A stretch of DNA of 64,000 nt from Oceanospirillum sp048270425 (GTDB taxonomy: Bacteria; Pseudomonadota; Gammaproteobacteria; Pseudomonadales; Halomonadaceae): positions 23,675 through 87,674 of the forward strand of contig JBLWSY010000019.1 of NCBI GenBank assembly GCA_048270425.1, read 5' to 3'. Below, in pieces: positions 25,562 through 35,615 of the stretch (position 1 is the first letter of the stretch; the number at the start of each line of letters is the position of its first letter). Below the pieces are notes generated by a model. That model was not told where the DNA came from. It was given only the letters and a program-made list of their open reading frames with translations, and did not search any database. Both the position numbers and the translations under genes were made by a program.

Positions 25562-27055
25562 ATGAGTAAAGAGATTCTTCTGGTAGTAGATGCCGTTTCA
25601 AACGAGAAAGGCGTTTCCAAAGAAGTGATTTTTGAGGCGATCGAATTAGCTCTGGCTAGTGCCTCCAAAAAGCGTTTCGAAGACGAAGAGGCGGACGTCC
25701 GCGTAGCAATTGACCGTAAAACAGGTGACTACGATACTTATCGTCGCTGGACAATTGTTGAAGATATTGAGCTGGATGATGTGGATTATGAAATCTCGCT
25801 GACCAATGCTCAGAAGAAAGATCCGTCTCTGAATGTTGGTGATGTGATTGAAGAGCAGATCGAATCGATCGCTTTTGGTCGTATCGCTGCCCAGACCGCT
25901 AAGCAGGTTATCGTTCAGAAAGTTCGTGAAGCAGAGCGCGCAGAAATTGTGCGTCAGTACTCCGAACGTGAAGGCGAGATCGTTAACGGTACTGTTAAGA
26001 AAACAACACGTGATGGCGTTATTGTTGATCTCGGTAACAACGCAGAAGGTTTGTTGCCGCGTGATGAGATGATTGCCGGTGAAAAATACCGCATGAATGA
26101 CCGCGTTCGCGCGCTTCTGGCTGAAGTTCGTCCGGACGCGCGTTCGGGTCAGCTGCTGTTGAGTCGTGCTCGTCCGCAGTTCCTGATTGAGCTGTTCCGC
26201 ATCGAAGTTCCTGAGATTGCTGAGCAGTTAATTGAGATTCGTGGTGCTGCCCGCGATCCGGGTCTGCGTGCCAAGATCGCGGTTAAAACCAACGATAAGC
26301 GTATCGACCCTGTTGGTGCTTGTGTTGGTATGCGTGGTTCCCGTGTTCAGGCGGTTTCTTCTGAACTGGGTAACGAGCGTGTTGATATCGTTATGTGGGA
26401 CGACAACCCTGCCCAGCTGGTAATCAATGCAATGGCTCCGGCCGAAGTAGCATCCATCATTGTTGATGAAGACAAGAATGAAATGGATGTTGCCGTTGAT
26501 TCTGAAAACCTGGCACAAGCGATCGGCCGCAACGGTCAGAACGTTCGTCTGGCAAGTGAGCTGACGGGCTGGAAGATCAATGTCATGACCGAAGAGGAAG
26601 CGGAAGCCAAACAGGGCGAAGAGTTCGATAGCGTTGTTCAGATCTTTATCAACCACCTTGATGTTGATGAAGAGCTGGCTCGCGTGCTGGTGGAAGAAGG
26701 TTTCACCAGTCTGGAAGAAGTGGCCTATGTGCCAATTGATGAAATGTTAGCCATTGAAGGCTTTGATGAAGATTTAGTTAAAGAACTGCGCAGCCGTGCA
26801 AAAGATGAGCTGCTGAATCTGGCGATTGCTGATGAAGAGCAACTGGAAGATTCTGAACCAGCTGAAGATCTGTTGAATATGGAAGGTATCGATAAGCACC
26901 TTGCATATGTCCTGGCAAGTAAAGGTATTTGTACCATGGAAGATCTTGCTGAACAGTCCATTGACGACTTGCTTGATATTGATGGTATGTCTGAGGAAAA
27001 AGCCGGCCAGTTAATTATGACGGCCCGTGCACCTTGGTTTGAGGGCGGCGAGTAA
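25562..27055 (+). CDS. nusA: Transcription termination/antitermination protein NusA
   Basis: 497 residues (E. coli 495). N-terminal RNA polymerase-binding domain, S1 domain (REGEIVNGTVKKTTRDGVIVDLGNNAEGLLP), two KH domains (VGACVGMRGSRVQAVSSELGNERVDIV, then AIGRNGQNVRLAS), and two C-terminal acidic repeats (from FINHLDVDEELARVLVEEGF and from LLNMEGIDKHLAYVLASKG). It modulates pausing, termination and rRNA antitermination. Confidence 0.99.
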   Translation: MSKEILLVVDAVSNEKGVSKEVIFEAIELALASASKKRFEDEEADVRVAIDRKTGDYDTYRRWTIVEDIELDDVDYEISLTNAQKKDPSLNVGDVIEEQIESIAFGRIAAQTAKQVIVQKVREAERAEIVRQYSEREGEIVNGTVKKTTRDGVIVDLGNNAEGLLPRDEMIAGEKYRMNDRVRALLAEVRPDARSGQLLLSRARPQFLIELFRIEVPEIAEQLIEIRGAARDPGLRAKIAVKTNDKRIDPVGACVGMRGSRVQAVSSELGNERVDIVMWDDNPAQLVINAMAPAEVASIIVDEDKNEMDVAVDSENLAQAIGRNGQNVRLASELTGWKINVMTEEEAEAKQGEEFDSVVQIFINHLDVDEELARVLVEEGFTSLEEVAYVPIDEMLAIEGFDEDLVKELRSRAKDELLNLAIADEEQLEDSEPAEDLLNMEGIDKHLAYVLASKGICTMEDLAEQSIDDLLDIDGMSEEKAGQLIMTARAPWFEGGE

Positions 27056-27083
27056 GCGCAGCAAAGTCACAGGAGAAGAATGA

Positions 27084-29537
27084 ATGGCAGAATCAACCGT
27101 AAAAGAGTTTGCTGAAAGTGTTGGCCGACCTGTGGAACGTTTGCTGGAGCAGATGAGCGAAGCAGGCCTGCCACACAAGAAAGCGGATCAGCCGGTTTCA
27201 GAGCAAGACAAGCAAACCCTACTGAACCACCTTAAAGCGAGTCACGGTGGTAAAGCGGGCGAGCCGGGTAAAATTACCCTGAAGCGTCGTACCACGACCA
27301 AGCTTAAAGCAGGTGCCGGCAAGAAAACCGTTAATATCGAAGTTCGTAAGAAGCGCACTTATGTGAAGCGTCCTGAAGTTGATCAGGCTGCTGAAGAAGA
27401 AGCGAAGAAAAAAGCGGAAGAAGAAGCAAAGCTGCAGGCAGAGCAGGAAGCGAAGCGTCAGGCAGAAGCCAAACGCAAAGCAGAAGAGCAAAAAGCTCAG
27501 CCAGTCGAAGCGCCACAGGTGGCTGTTGAGCCTGCGCCTGCACCTTCCGAAGCACCGGCCAAAAAGTTCCGTGATGAGAACACTGGCGGCGGTAACAAGC
27601 CAGGTAAAGGCAAGAAAACATCGGCTAAGCCAGAGTATGGCGAGCGCAAGAAAGAGAAAGAAAATGCCCCGCGTCGGGGGAAAAAAGAAGTGCGCAGTGC
27701 TAAGAAAAATGCACGTCGCGGTTCTGATAACCGTAACAACGGTCCTAAGCGCGAGCACGGCTTTGAAAAGCCAGCAGCTCCTATTGTGCGCGAAGTAGCG
27801 ATCCCGGAAGCGATTACCGTTGCTGAACTGGCCGATAAAATGGCCGTTAAAGCAGCAGAAGTGATCAAGGTGATGTTTAAGATGGGCGCCATGGTTACGA
27901 TTAACCAGGTGATCGATCAGGATACCGCACAGATCGTTGTTGAAGAGATGGGTCACAAGTTCAAGCTTCTTAACGACAATGCTCTTGAAGATGAAGTGCT
28001 GGACAACATCAGCTACGAAGGTAAAGAAGTAACCCGTGCACCGGTTGTTACCGTAATGGGTCACGTTGACCACGGTAAAACATCGCTGCTGGATTACATC
28101 CGTCGTGCCAAAGTTGCTTCCGGCGAGTCCGGTGGTATTACTCAGCATATCGGTGCTTACCACGTGGAAACCGGTCACGGCATGATCACCTTCCTGGATA
28201 CTCCGGGACACGCGGCATTTACGGCAATGCGTGCTCGTGGTGCGAAAGCAACTGACGTTGTTATTCTGGTTGTGGCTGCAGATGATGGTGTAATGCCTCA
28301 GACAGAAGAGGCGATTCAGCACGCTAAAGCGGCTGGCGTCCCTATTGTTGTAGCCGTAAACAAAATTGATAAAGAGCAGGCAGACCCGGATCGGGTTAAG
28401 ACGGAACTGGCAGCTAAAGATGTCATCCCTGAAGATTGGGGCGGTGATGTGCAGTTCGTACATGTATCTGCTAAATCCGGTCAGGGCATCGACGAACTGC
28501 TGGATGCGGTACTGCTGCAATCTGAAATTCTGGAACTGAAAGCGGTTCCTGAAGCACCGGGTAAAGGTGTGGTTGTAGAAGCCCGTCTGGATAAAGGTCG
28601 TGGTCCTGTTTCTACAGTTCTGATCCAGAACGGTACCCTGCGTAAGGGTGATATGGTTCTGGCAGGTCTGAACTACGGTCGTGTGCGTGCACTGATCGAT
28701 GAGAACGGTAAGCCGATCGATGAAGCAGGTCCTGCAATCCCTGTTGAGATTCTGGGTCTGGATGGCACGCCTGATGCCGGTGACGAGTTCACTGTAGTAC
28801 AGGATGAGCGTAAAGCCCGTGAAGTAGCGCTGTTCCGTCAGGGTAAATTCCGTGACGTGAAACTGGCTCGTCAGCAGGCCGCTAAGCTTGAGAACATGTT
28901 CGAGAACATGGGCAAAGGTGAAGTAGCTAACCTGAACATCGTACTGAAAACTGACGTACGTGGTTCTCTGGAAGCGATCACTGCAGCACTGCTGGATCTG
29001 TCTACTGACGAAGTGAAGGTGAACATCATCTCCTCTGGTGTAGGTGGTATTGCTGAAACTGATGCTAACCTGGCACTGGCTTCCAGCGCGATTCTGGTTG
29101 GTTTCAACGTCCGTGCAGATGCGACAGCCCGTAGCATTGTTGAACGTGAAGAGATTGATCTGCGTTACTACAGCGTGATCTATGAACTGATTGATCACGT
29201 TAAGTTGGCAATGACCGGTATGCTGGCTCCGGAATACAAAGAAGAGATCGTGGGTATCGCAGAAGTTCGCGATGTGTTCCGCTCTCCGAAGCTGGGTGCT
29301 ATTGCTGGCTGTATGGTTGTTGAAGGTACCGTATTCCGTAACAAGAAGATCCGTGTACTGCGCGACAACGTTGTGATCTATGAAGGCGAGCTGGAATCCC
29401 TGCGCCGCTTTAAAGATGACGTGAACGAAGTTCGTAACGGCGTTGAATGTGGTATCGGTGTGAAGAACTACAACGATGTTAAGGTCGACGATAAGATCGA
29501 AGTCTTTGACAAAGTTAAAGTTGAGCGCACCCTGTAA
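27084..29537 (+). CDS. infB: Translation initiation factor IF-2
   Basis: 817 residues. Small N-terminal IF2-N domain (VKEFAESVGRPVERLLEQM), a long Lys/Glu/Ala-rich linker, and a second IF2-N (ITVAELADKMAVKAAEVIKVMFKMG). The G domain carries GHVDHGKTS, DTPGHAAF and NKID, with C-terminal fMet-tRNA-binding domains after it. It brings initiator tRNA to the 30S subunit. The initiator tRNA gene lies at the head of this cluster. Confidence 0.99.
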   Translation: MAESTVKEFAESVGRPVERLLEQMSEAGLPHKKADQPVSEQDKQTLLNHLKASHGGKAGEPGKITLKRRTTTKLKAGAGKKTVNIEVRKKRTYVKRPEVDQAAEEEAKKKAEEEAKLQAEQEAKRQAEAKRKAEEQKAQPVEAPQVAVEPAPAPSEAPAKKFRDENTGGGNKPGKGKKTSAKPEYGERKKEKENAPRRGKKEVRSAKKNARRGSDNRNNGPKREHGFEKPAAPIVREVAIPEAITVAELADKMAVKAAEVIKVMFKMGAMVTINQVIDQDTAQIVVEEMGHKFKLLNDNALEDEVLDNISYEGKEVTRAPVVTVMGHVDHGKTSLLDYIRRAKVASGESGGITQHIGAYHVETGHGMITFLDTPGHAAFTAMRARGAKATDVVILVVAADDGVMPQTEEAIQHAKAAGVPIVVAVNKIDKEQADPDRVKTELAAKDVIPEDWGGDVQFVHVSAKSGQGIDELLDAVLLQSEILELKAVPEAPGKGVVVEARLDKGRGPVSTVLIQNGTLRKGDMVLAGLNYGRVRALIDENGKPIDEAGPAIPVEILGLDGTPDAGDEFTVVQDERKAREVALFRQGKFRDVKLARQQAAKLENMFENMGKGEVANLNIVLKTDVRGSLEAITAALLDLSTDEVKVNIISSGVGGIAETDANLALASSAILVGFNVRADATARSIVEREEIDLRYYSVIYELIDHVKLAMTGMLAPEYKEEIVGIAEVRDVFRSPKLGAIAGCMVVEGTVFRNKKIRVLRDNVVIYEGELESLRRFKDDVNEVRNGVECGIGVKNYNDVKVDDKIEVFDKVKVERTL

Positions 29538-29582
29538 CTTTACTCTTTAGGCACTTAATTAAGAGCCGAGGAAAAAAGCTGA

Positions 29583-30002
29583 ATGTCCCGTGAGTTCAAA
29601 CGAACGGACCGAATTGCTGAGCAGCTCCAGAAGGAGCTTGCTCAGATAATTCAGTTTGAAATTAAAGACCCGCGTCTGGGAATGGTAACCGTGAACGATG
29701 TTCAGATCAGTCGTGATCTGAGCTTCGCTAATGTCTACATTACTGTTCTGGGTAAAGACAGTGCTGAAGAAGCGAAAGAAGACCTTGGGGTACTGAACCG
29801 TGCAGCAGGTTTTCTGCGTCGTGAAATCGGCAAGGCTGTTAAACTGCGTATCGTTCCTCAGCTGAAGTTTGATTATGACTCCAGCCTGGTACGTGGTCGT
29901 AAGCTGTCCAGCCTGATTGAAGAAGCTGTCGCTGCTGACAAGTCTCGCATCGCTCCTGATGCAGGCACACTTTCTGACAACAACGATTCATCGGAGGATT
30001 AA
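29583..30002 (+). CDS. rbfA: 30S ribosome-binding factor RbfA
   Basis: 139 residues. KH-like fold with RIAEQLQKELAQIIQFEIKDPRLGMVTVNDVQISRDL and LRIVPQLKFDYDSSLVRG, and an acidic tail. Assists 16S rRNA 5' maturation and cold adaptation. Its stop codon falls in a small hairpin that covers the truB ribosome site. Confidence 0.98.
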   Translation: MSREFKRTDRIAEQLQKELAQIIQFEIKDPRLGMVTVNDVQISRDLSFANVYITVLGKDSAEEAKEDLGVLNRAAGFLRREIGKAVKLRIVPQLKFDYDSSLVRGRKLSSLIEEAVAADKSRIAPDAGTLSDNNDSSED

Positions 30003-30008
30003 TCTCCG

Positions 30009-30923
30009 GTGGCTCGTCGTGGTAAAGGCCGGAACATCTCCGGCGTCCTTCTGCTGAATAAACCCAAAGGTATTTCCAGTAACCGCGCCCTTCAGCGTGT
30101 GCGTGCCATGCTGAATGCCAGCAAGGCCGGTCATACGGGCAATCTTGACCCTATGGCAACCGGGCTGCTGCCTTTGTGTTTCGGAGAAGCGACTAAATTT
30201 TCAAGTTACCTGCTGGATGCCGACAAAGCCTATATCGCGACTGCCCGTTTGGGACAGGTGTCCGATACCGGTGATGCCGAAGGCACGATTATTCAGGAAC
30301 GCCCGGTCCCTGAGCTTAATGAAGCTCAGATCAAAGAGGCTATGGCGCGTTTTCTGGGAGATATCGAGCAGGTGCCGCCAATGTATTCGGCACTTAAACA
30401 GAACGGTCAGCCGCTGTACAAGCTTGCCCGTGAAGGTAAGACGGTCGAGCGTAAGGCCCGCAGTGTCACCATTTTTGATCTTGAACTGATCGAATGGAAC
30501 GCACCGGACCTGACTTTTTCTGTGCGCTGCTCCAAAGGCACCTATGTTCGCACCTTAGCAGAAGATATTGGTGAGACCTTAGGTTGTGGCGCGCATCTGG
30601 TAATGTTGCACCGTACTCATACCGGTGGCTTTACCCGTGATGAGATGCTGGAGTTTGATCGCCTACAGGCGGAAAGAGATCTGGAACAATCTCTTGACGG
30701 ATATCTGCTGGACACCGACATTCTGGTGGCGCATTTCCCGAAGAAAGATTTGTCTGCGGAGGAAACTGCGCGTATCCTCCACGGCCAGGATATCCCCTGT
30801 GATCAGGTGTATGCCGATAAAGTTCGTTTGTACGATGATCAGGGCCGTTTTATCGGCCTTGCTGAATCGGCAGAAGCCGGTCGTCTGCAACCCAAACGAC
30901 TGGTGGTGTTCGAAGAGCAGTGA
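30009..30923 (+). CDS. truB: tRNA pseudouridine(55) synthase TruB
   Basis: 304 residues from a GTG. GVLLLNKPKGISSNRALQ and the catalytic motif GHTGNLDPMATGLLP with its Asp, then KGTYVRTLAEDIG and a C-terminal PUA-like part. It makes pseudouridine 55 in the T loop of tRNA. The GGAGG site (29993-29997) is paired in CGGAG/CTCCG around the rbfA stop, which points to translational coupling. Confidence 0.98.
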   Translation: MARRGKGRNISGVLLLNKPKGISSNRALQRVRAMLNASKAGHTGNLDPMATGLLPLCFGEATKFSSYLLDADKAYIATARLGQVSDTGDAEGTIIQERPVPELNEAQIKEAMARFLGDIEQVPPMYSALKQNGQPLYKLAREGKTVERKARSVTIFDLELIEWNAPDLTFSVRCSKGTYVRTLAEDIGETLGCGAHLVMLHRTHTGGFTRDEMLEFDRLQAERDLEQSLDGYLLDTDILVAHFPKKDLSAEETARILHGQDIPCDQVYADKVRLYDDQGRFIGLAESAEAGRLQPKRLVVFEEQ

Positions 30924-31075
30924 TCCTGCTTTAAGAACAGCAAACAAAGATTTCCATGTCCCGCCAATTCGGCCTGCGGACAGGACTGCTTCAATCAGAG
31001 GCAAAGTTAGGATAACTGTAAATATGCGCGGTTACCCTGAATTTATTATTCGCATATTTTATCAGGAGAAGCATC

Positions 31076-31345
31076 ATGGCTTTAACTGCAGAAAAGAAAG
31101 CAGAAATCGTTAAAGAATACGCACGTGGCGAAGGCGACACTGGTTCCCCAGAGGTTCAGGTTGCTCTGCTGACGTTCAACATCAACGGTCTGCAGGATCA
31201 CTTCAAAGCGAACAAACAGGATCACCACTCCCGTCGTGGTCTGATTCGCATGGTTAACCAGCGTCGTAAGCTGCTGGACTACCTGAAGAAGAAAGATCTG
31301 GGTCGTTACAGCGATCTGATCAAGAGCCTGGGTCTGCGTCGCTAA
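31076..31345 (+). CDS. rpsO: 30S ribosomal protein S15
   Basis: 89 residues, the standard length. GDTGSPEVQVALLTFNINGLQDHFK, DHHSRRGLIRMVNQRRKLLDYLK and the end YSDLIKSLGLRR are canonical. Binds 16S rRNA helix 22 early in 30S assembly. A typical rpsO terminator follows before pnp. Confidence 0.99.
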   Translation: MALTAEKKAEIVKEYARGEGDTGSPEVQVALLTFNINGLQDHFKANKQDHHSRRGLIRMVNQRRKLLDYLKKKDLGRYSDLIKSLGLRR

Positions 31346-31417
31346 TAGCGCCGTTGTCCGTAGGACTCTGGCAGTGTTTCAGGTCACTTTGTTGTGACTG
31401 ATAAATGTTTGCCCTCT

Positions 31418-31451
31418 GAAGCCCGCTATCGCTTTGATAGCGGGCTTCTTT
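31418..31451 (+). terminator. rpsO-pnp terminator
   Basis: Thirteen-base-pair stem GAAGCCCGCTATC/GATAGCGGGCTTC, a five-base loop and a short T run. Partial readthrough supplies pnp, as in E. coli. Confidence 0.85.
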
Positions 31452-31502
31452 GTGTGAAAATAAGACACACATGAAAGCAATAGATATTGGAAGGAAATTA
31501 CC

Positions 31503-33620
31503 GTGAATCCGGTTACAAAGACTTTTACTTACGGCAATCAGACCGTAACACTCGAAACGGGTCGTATCGCACGTCAGGCCACTGGTGCAGTTATGGTTAC
31601 TATGGGCAGCACTTCCGTGCTGTGTACAGTTGTGGCTAAGAAGGATGTATCGCCGGACGCGGGATTTTTTCCATTGTCTGTTCACTACCAGGAAAAGACC
31701 TACGCTGTAGGTAAGATTCCAGGTGGGTACTTCAAGCGTGAAGGCCGTCCGACTGAAAACGAAACTCTGACGTCCCGTCTGATCGACCGTCCGATTCGCC
31801 CACTGTTTCCGAACGGCTTTATGAATGAAGTGCAGGTAATCTGTACGGTTATGTCTGCGGATAAGGACAACAATCCTGATATCGCTGCAATGATCGGTAC
31901 CTCTGCTGCCCTGGCTGTTTCCGGTGTACCTTTCAGCGGGCCTCTGGGTGCTGCGCGCGTTGGCTTCACTGATGACGAAGGTTACATTCTGAACCCAAGC
32001 AACGAAAAACTGGAAGAGTCTCTTCTGGATATGGTTGTTGCCGGTACTGAAAGTGCGGTACTGATGGTTGAGTCTGAAGCCGAAGAGCTGACTGAAGACG
32101 AGATGCTGGGTGCGGTTCTGTTTGCTCATAAAGAGCTGCAGGCTGTGAACGTAGCAATCAAAGAGTTCGCTGCTGAGGTTGGCACTCCTGCGTGGGATTG
32201 GCAGCCGGCTGCAGAAGACACAGAGACCAAGCAACTGGTTTCTCTGGCTTACGCTGACAAGATTAAAGACGCGTACAAGATCACTGTTAAGCAGGATCGT
32301 TACGCTCAACTGGGCGAGCTGAAAGCGGAAGCGGTTGAAAAACTGGCTAATGAAGAAGGCCCGACTGCTGATGCGATCAAGTCTGCATTCGCAAGCATTG
32401 AAAAACAGATTGTTCGTCAGTCTGTGGTAAATGGCGAGCCACGTATCGACGGTCGTGATCAGGATACTGTTCGTGATATCCGCGTTGAAGTTGGCATGCT
32501 GCAGAAAACTCACGGCTCTGCGCTGTTCACCCGTGGTGAAACTCAGGCGATCGTTACTGCAACTCTGGGTACTGCCCGTGATGCACAGATCAGCGAGTCT
32601 CTGGCCGGTGAAGTTCGCGACCCGTTCATGCTGCACTACAACTTCCCTCCATACTCTGTCGGTGAAGCGGGCTTCATGGGTGGTCCTAAGCGTCGTGAAA
32701 TCGGTCACGGTCGTCTGGCTCGTCGTGGTGTTCAGGCGGTTCTGCCGACTGAAGAAGAATTCCCGTACTCCATCCGTGTGGTATCCGAGATCACTGAATC
32801 CAACGGTTCCAGCTCCATGGCTTCCGTATGTGGTGCATCTCTGGCTCTGATGGACGCTGGTGTACCTCTGAAAGCACCGGTTGCCGGTATCGCAATGGGT
32901 CTGGTTAAAGAGGGCGAAGGCTTCGCTGTACTGACCGACATTCTGGGTGACGAAGATCATCTGGGTGATATGGACTTTAAAGTTGCCGGTACTGCTGAAG
33001 GTATCACTGCTCTGCAGATGGATATCAAGATCGAAGGTATCAACGAAGAGATCATGGAAGTGGCTCTGCAGCGCGCCAACAAAGCACGTCTGCACATCCT
33101 GGGTGAAATGAATAAAGTGATCAGCGAAGGTCGTGAAGATCTGTCTGAGAACGCACCTGCGATGACTACCATCAAGATTGATCCTGAGAAGATCCGTGAT
33201 GTAATCGGTAAAGGCGGCGCAACCATCCGTTCACTGTGTGAGCGTACTGGCGCATCTATCGATATCGACGACACGGGTCTGGTTAAGATCTACGCAGAAA
33301 ATAAAGCTGCAGCGCAGATGGCGATCAACGAAGTTGCTGGCATCACTGCTGAAGCTGAGATCGGTACTGTGTACAAAGGTAAGGTTGTTCGCCTGGCGGA
33401 CTTCGGTGCCTTCGTTAACTTCCTGCCGGGTCAGGACGGTCTGGTGCACATCTCTCAGATTGCACAAGAGCGTGTTAACGCAGTGAGCGATTACCTGAAA
33501 GAAGGTGACATGGTTGCTGTTAAGGTTCTGGACGTGGACAACCGTGGCCGCGTTAAGCTGAGCATTAAAGAAGTAACCGACGAAGAGAAAGCAGCGACTC
33601 TGGCAGAAGCTGCAGAGTAA
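31503..33620 (+). CDS. pnp: Polyribonucleotide nucleotidyltransferase (PNPase)
   Basis: 705 residues (E. coli 711) from a GTG with AAGGAAA upstream. Two RNase PH domains (SVHYQEKTYAVGKIPGGYFKREGRP in the first, FMGGPKRREIGHGRLARRG in the second), the KH domain IRDVIGKGGATIRSLCERTGA, and the S1 domain VYKGKVVRLADFGAFVNFLPGQDGLVH. Phosphorolytic 3'-5' exoribonuclease and degradosome component. Often regulated through RNase III cuts in the leader. Confidence 0.99.
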   Translation: MNPVTKTFTYGNQTVTLETGRIARQATGAVMVTMGSTSVLCTVVAKKDVSPDAGFFPLSVHYQEKTYAVGKIPGGYFKREGRPTENETLTSRLIDRPIRPLFPNGFMNEVQVICTVMSADKDNNPDIAAMIGTSAALAVSGVPFSGPLGAARVGFTDDEGYILNPSNEKLEESLLDMVVAGTESAVLMVESEAEELTEDEMLGAVLFAHKELQAVNVAIKEFAAEVGTPAWDWQPAAEDTETKQLVSLAYADKIKDAYKITVKQDRYAQLGELKAEAVEKLANEEGPTADAIKSAFASIEKQIVRQSVVNGEPRIDGRDQDTVRDIRVEVGMLQKTHGSALFTRGETQAIVTATLGTARDAQISESLAGEVRDPFMLHYNFPPYSVGEAGFMGGPKRREIGHGRLARRGVQAVLPTEEEFPYSIRVVSEITESNGSSSMASVCGASLALMDAGVPLKAPVAGIAMGLVKEGEGFAVLTDILGDEDHLGDMDFKVAGTAEGITALQMDIKIEGINEEIMEVALQRANKARLHILGEMNKVISEGREDLSENAPAMTTIKIDPEKIRDVIGKGGATIRSLCERTGASIDIDDTGLVKIYAENKAAAQMAINEVAGITAEAEIGTVYKGKVVRLADFGAFVNFLPGQDGLVHISQIAQERVNAVSDYLKEGDMVAVKVLDVDNRGRVKLSIKEVTDEEKAATLAEAAE

Positions 33621-33680
33621 GGCTTGCTCTTGGTCTTCAGGCGTCTGTTTTTGATATCAAAGGCAGACACCTGATAAAAG

Positions 33681-33722
33681 AAAACCTCGCAAAGCTGATG
33701 CAGCCATTGCGAGGTTTTTTTA
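33681..33722. terminator. Bidirectional terminator between pnp and thiolase
   Basis: Stem AAAACCTCGCAA/TTGCGAGGTTTT with T runs on both strands between the two convergent genes. Confidence 0.88.
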
Positions 33723-33788
33723 TATCTGCTGTTTGTACCGCACAGCAACCTGCGGCTGGCAGGCTACTGTAAATGCAAAGTGTGATGC

Positions 33789-34967
33789 TTAGCGTTCAAC
33801 CGCCAGCGCAACACCCTGACCACCACCGATACACAGAGTCGCCAGACCCTTCTTCGCATCGCGCTTGATCATTTCGTGAACCAGGCTAACCAGTACGCGA
33901 CAGCCGGATGCACCAATCGGGTGACCCAAGGCGATAGCACCACCGTTCACGTTTACTTTACCGGTATCCCAGCCCAGCTCTTTATTTACACTCAGTGCCT
34001 GAGCAGCAAAAGCTTCGTTCGCTTCAACCAGATCCAGATCGTTAATATCCCAGCCTGCTTTTTCCAGACAGCGCTGAGTCGCAGGAACAGGACCAATACC
34101 CATGATCTTAGGATCAACACCTGCATTGGAGTAAGCAGAGATCTTGGCCAGAACCGGCAGACCCAGCTCTTCCGCTTTCTTAGCGCTGCACAGGATTACG
34201 GCCGCTGCACCGTCGTTCAGCGTAGATGCGTTACCAGCAGTTACGGTACCGTCTTTCTTGAATGCCGGACGCATAGCGGCCAGTTTTTCAGCAGTAGTAC
34301 CGAAACGGGCGTTTTCGTCAGTGTCGAAAACAACCGGATCACCTTTGCGCTGTGGAATGGTTACTGGAATGATCTCGTCAGAAAAACGGCCGCCCTTGAT
34401 TGCTTCTTCCGCTTTCTGCTGAGACTGAGCAGCAAATGCATCCTGCTCTTCACGGCTGATGGCGTATTTCTCTGCCAGATTTTCTGCAGTGATACCCATG
34501 TGAATATCGTTAAAGGCATCCCACAGGCCATCAACAATCATGCTGTCCTGCAGCGCCCAGTTTCCCATGCGCTGACCGTTACGGGAGTTAGGCAGAACGT
34601 GCGCAGACAAAGACATGTTCTCCATGCCGCCCGCGATGATCAGATCTGCATCACCACAACGGATTGCCTGAGTCGCTAGGTGCAGCGCTTTCAGACCAGA
34701 GCCACAAACCTTGTTGATTGTCATAGCAGGCGTTGCTTCGGTAAGACCGCCTTTGATTGCAGCCTGACGTGCAGGGTTCTGACCGCAGCCTGCTGTTAAT
34801 ACCTGACCCAGCAGCACTTCGTCGACCTGCTTAGGATCAATACCGGTTTTTTCTAACAGGCCCTTGATAACAGTGGCGCCCAGATCGCTGGCAGAAACAG
34901 AGCTCAGACCACCGTTAAAGCTGCCGATTGCTGTACGACCGGCGGCGACGATAACAACGTCTTGCAT
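33789..34967 (-). CDS. Acetyl-CoA C-acetyltransferase (thiolase)
   Basis: 392 residues from MQDVVIVAAGRTAIG; an 18-residue upstream extension is not family-like. Nucleophilic Cys in NKVCGSGLKAL, His in GGAIALGHPIGASG and the second Cys in LCIGGGQGVALA give the full thiolase triad. It condenses or cleaves acetyl-CoA/acetoacetyl-CoA; AtoB or PhaA are the closest named types. No PHB or beta-oxidation genes adjoin it, so the pathway is not shown by context. Confidence 0.93.
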   Translation of the reverse strand: MQDVVIVAAGRTAIGSFNGGLSSVSASDLGATVIKGLLEKTGIDPKQVDEVLLGQVLTAGCGQNPARQAAIKGGLTEATPAMTINKVCGSGLKALHLATQAIRCGDADLIIAGGMENMSLSAHVLPNSRNGQRMGNWALQDSMIVDGLWDAFNDIHMGITAENLAEKYAISREEQDAFAAQSQQKAEEAIKGGRFSDEIIPVTIPQRKGDPVVFDTDENARFGTTAEKLAAMRPAFKKDGTVTAGNASTLNDGAAAVILCSAKKAEELGLPVLAKISAYSNAGVDPKIMGIGPVPATQRCLEKAGWDINDLDLVEANEAFAAQALSVNKELGWDTGKVNVNGGAIALGHPIGASGCRVLVSLVHEMIKRDAKKGLATLCIGGGQGVALAVER

Positions 34968-35065
34968 AGGTATTTCCTTTTTAATCAGATAGAGATCTTT
35001 TTGTGCTATGCAGCATAGCACTTTTTTGCAGTTCCAGAGACAGAATACGCCTAAATGATGACAAA

Positions 35066-35094
35066 AAAAAAGCTGACCTAAGGTCAGCTTTTTT
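35066..35094. terminator. Terminator after panD
   Basis: Stem AGCTGACC/GGTCAGCT flanked by A and T runs on both sides, usable in either direction. Confidence 0.85.
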
Positions 35095-35116
35095 CGTAAT
35101 TCAGCAAGTATTGCCC

Positions 35117-35497
35117 TTAAGCAACCTGAACCGGAATCGCGTTACTGGTGTGGCTAACGTCGTTGCCTTCAGTCATGTAGATCAGGGCCGGTTTAAAGTT
35201 TGCCAGCTCAGCTTCAGTGTAATTCGCGTAGGCGCAAATGATGACACGATCGCCAACTTTGGCCTGGTGGGCCGCAGCACCATTAACAGAGATGATGCCG
35301 GAACCTTCTTCGCCACGGATTGCGTAGGTCGTAAAGCGCTGGCCACCTTCAATGTTGTAAATCTGAATTTGCTCGTATTCACGGATGCCGGCCATATCCA
35401 GCAAGTTGCCGTCAATAGCGCAAGAACCCTCATACTCCAGTACCGCGTGAGTGACACGAGCCTGATGCAGCTTTGCTTTAAGCATGATGGATTGCAT
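35117..35497 (-). CDS. panD: Aspartate 1-decarboxylase precursor
   Basis: 126 residues (E. coli 126). The self-cleavage site Gly-Ser lies in YEGSCAIDG near residue 24-25 and yields the pyruvoyl group. MLKAKLHQARVTHA and IISVNGAAAHQAKVGDRVIICAY are typical. It makes beta-alanine for pantothenate. It is on the same strand as panB-panC but separated by about 120 bases. Confidence 0.98.
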   Translation of the reverse strand: MQSIMLKAKLHQARVTHAVLEYEGSCAIDGNLLDMAGIREYEQIQIYNIEGGQRFTTYAIRGEEGSGIISVNGAAAHQAKVGDRVIICAYANYTEAELANFKPALIYMTEGNDVSHTSNAIPVQVA

Positions 35498-35615
35498 GAT
35501 GATTAACCTTTATTTCTTTCTGAAATGCTTTATTGAAAAGCACACTGGAAATGCTATAGAAGCATGCGCTTTTACTGCAAATGGCAGCAAAGTTACGCAG
35601 TATGCCGTAATGTTA

